Assembly (NCBI GenBank): GCA_016764835.1
Contig: JAESRD010000063.1
Location: forward strand, 1 to 5,741
Source of the DNA: Paracoccaceae bacterium
Lineage (GTDB): Bacteria > Pseudomonadota > Alphaproteobacteria > Rhodobacterales > Rhodobacteraceae
Reading direction: 5' to 3'
Length of the DNA: 5,741 bases
The notes beneath the pieces are model-generated. The model worked only from the letters and a program-made list of their open reading frames with translations, was not told the origin of the DNA and made no database searches. The position numbers were made by a program, and so were the translations under genes. Shown one piece after another: positions 5,049 through 5,741 of this stretch (positions are counted from its first letter, which is position 1; each line of letters starts with the position of its first letter).

Positions 5049-5741
5049 TCAATTACGTGCGCAGGTTTCTTTGAGCAAGCGGTAGACACGGTCAATGACC
5101 GCCCGGATTTCGGGCAGAAACCGGTCTTCATGATGGGTGACCAACCATTGCTCATGTTCAAGCCCGTCGATCAGCGGCGATACGCGCGCCAGCCCGGTTT
5201 GGCGCATGCCGATGAACGTCGGCAGCACCACGCGGGCACTGCCTGCCAGCGCCAGATCGAGCGCGTTGCGCGGGCTGGTCACGTCTATTGGCGGGCTGGT
5301 ATGGGGCAGGGCGTCAACCCAACGCGCCGAAGGTGTCGGGCCGATGACGCGGGCCCAGTTTTGCACATTGTCATTGGTGGCATAGGCGGCAAAACGCACC
5401 CGGCCAATCTTGCGCCCGGCCAGCCCGACAGCCTCTGGCCGCTGGTTGCGAATGCCGATCAGTGCGGCGCGGCGGCCGATATCGAGCCGCTCATCGGCGG
5501 CAATGAACCGCAGCCGGATAGGGTCTTGGCCGACCAGCGCGGGCAACTGGCCGCATAGAATATGGGTCACCCATGTGCCTGCCGATATCTTGACCACGGG
5601 CAGCGGCTGTTCGGCCTCGACCATCGGGTTGATGTGGCCCTCTAGGGCGGCGGCTTTGGCCAGCAGATCACTGCCCGCTTCGGTCAGCCCGTAGCCGCGC
5701 GGCAGGCGCACAAACAGCTCGCGCCCCAAGCGCCGCTCAAG
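5049..5741 (-). CDS. LysR-type transcriptional regulator, C-terminal part (N-terminus outside the window)
   Basis: The frame is open from the right edge to TGA at 5049-5051, giving 230 residues. The first visible residues, LERRLGRELFVR, then GYGLTEAG (16-23), are the end of the LysR winged helix-turn-helix (recognition helix end plus wing). About 60-70 N-terminal residues are therefore missing and the complete protein would be about 295 residues, the normal family length. The rest is the effector domain: VKISAGTWVTHIL, DIGRRAALIGIRNQRPE, a GLAGRKIGRVRFAAYAT segment, and a C-terminal PLIDGLEHEQWLVTHHEDRF region. The TTG at 5729 is an internal Leu codon, not the start, because upstream codons continue the conserved LysR sequence. 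It lies 60 bp upstream of the second LysR gene in the same direction. Its target is not evident. It differs clearly from its neighbour, so this is not a recent tandem duplication. Confidence 0.9.
   Translation of the reverse strand, partial: LERRLGRELFVRLPRGYGLTEAGSDLLAKAAALEGHINPMVEAEQPLPVVKISAGTWVTHILCGQLPALVGQDPIRLRFIAADERLDIGRRAALIGIRNQRPEAVGLAGRKIGRVRFAAYATNDNVQNWARVIGPTPSARWVDALPHTSPPIDVTSPRNALDLALAGSARVVLPTFIGMRQTGLARVSPLIDGLEHEQWLVTHHEDRFLPEIRAVIDRVYRLLKETCARN

Noticed and set aside
5130..5694. Plus-strand open frames opposite the partial LysR gene
   Set aside because: The minus-strand frame carries continuous LysR effector-domain sequence; the opposite frames show no motifs.
1..5741. 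CRISPR arrays, tRNA or rRNA genes, riboswitches, phage or toxin-antitoxin genes
   Set aside because: I looked for regularly spaced repeats, RNA gene motifs and small gene pairs on both strands and saw none that could be supported.

Overview
The window reads as a chromosomal segment of an alphaproteobacterium, most likely a Rhodobacterales/roseobacter-type organism. This rests on moderately GC-rich codon use, the style of the LysR proteins, and an IS21-type element. The assignment comes from sequence style and is not proven. All recognisable genes lie on the minus strand, so transcription runs from the right edge to the left.

Layout in the direction of transcription: (1) 5741-5049, the C-terminal three quarters of a LysR-type regulator whose N-terminus lies beyond the window; (2) a 60-bp gap containing a clear ATC-N9-GAT LysR-type box; (3) 4988-4101, a complete second LysR-type regulator; (4) a 99-bp gap with a weaker T-N11-A dyad; (5) a tight three-gene operon: a 2-oxoglutarate/Fe(II) oxygenase of the aspartyl/asparaginyl hydroxylase-like kind (4001-3324), a PLP-dependent low-specificity threonine aldolase (3327-2284, TTG start overlapping the oxygenase stop as TTGA), and an MmgE/PrpD-family protein (2272-947, 11 nt after the aldolase); (6) 946-763, non-coding, with the repeat-bearing end of an IS21-like element; (7) 762-1, a decayed istA transposase with two in-frame stops before a two-frameshift middle, running off the left edge.

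The most interesting feature is the enzyme trio. A 2OG oxygenase that hydroxylates an amino acid at its beta carbon would make the beta-hydroxy-alpha-amino acid that threonine aldolases cleave to glycine plus an aldehyde. The overlapping genes suggest the two enzymes act consecutively. The MmgE/PrpD protein (a family of dehydratases, decarboxylases and epimerases acting on polycarboxylic acids) would act before or after that step. One or both LysR regulators probably control the operon. The substrate cannot be read from the sequence, and no transporter is visible here.
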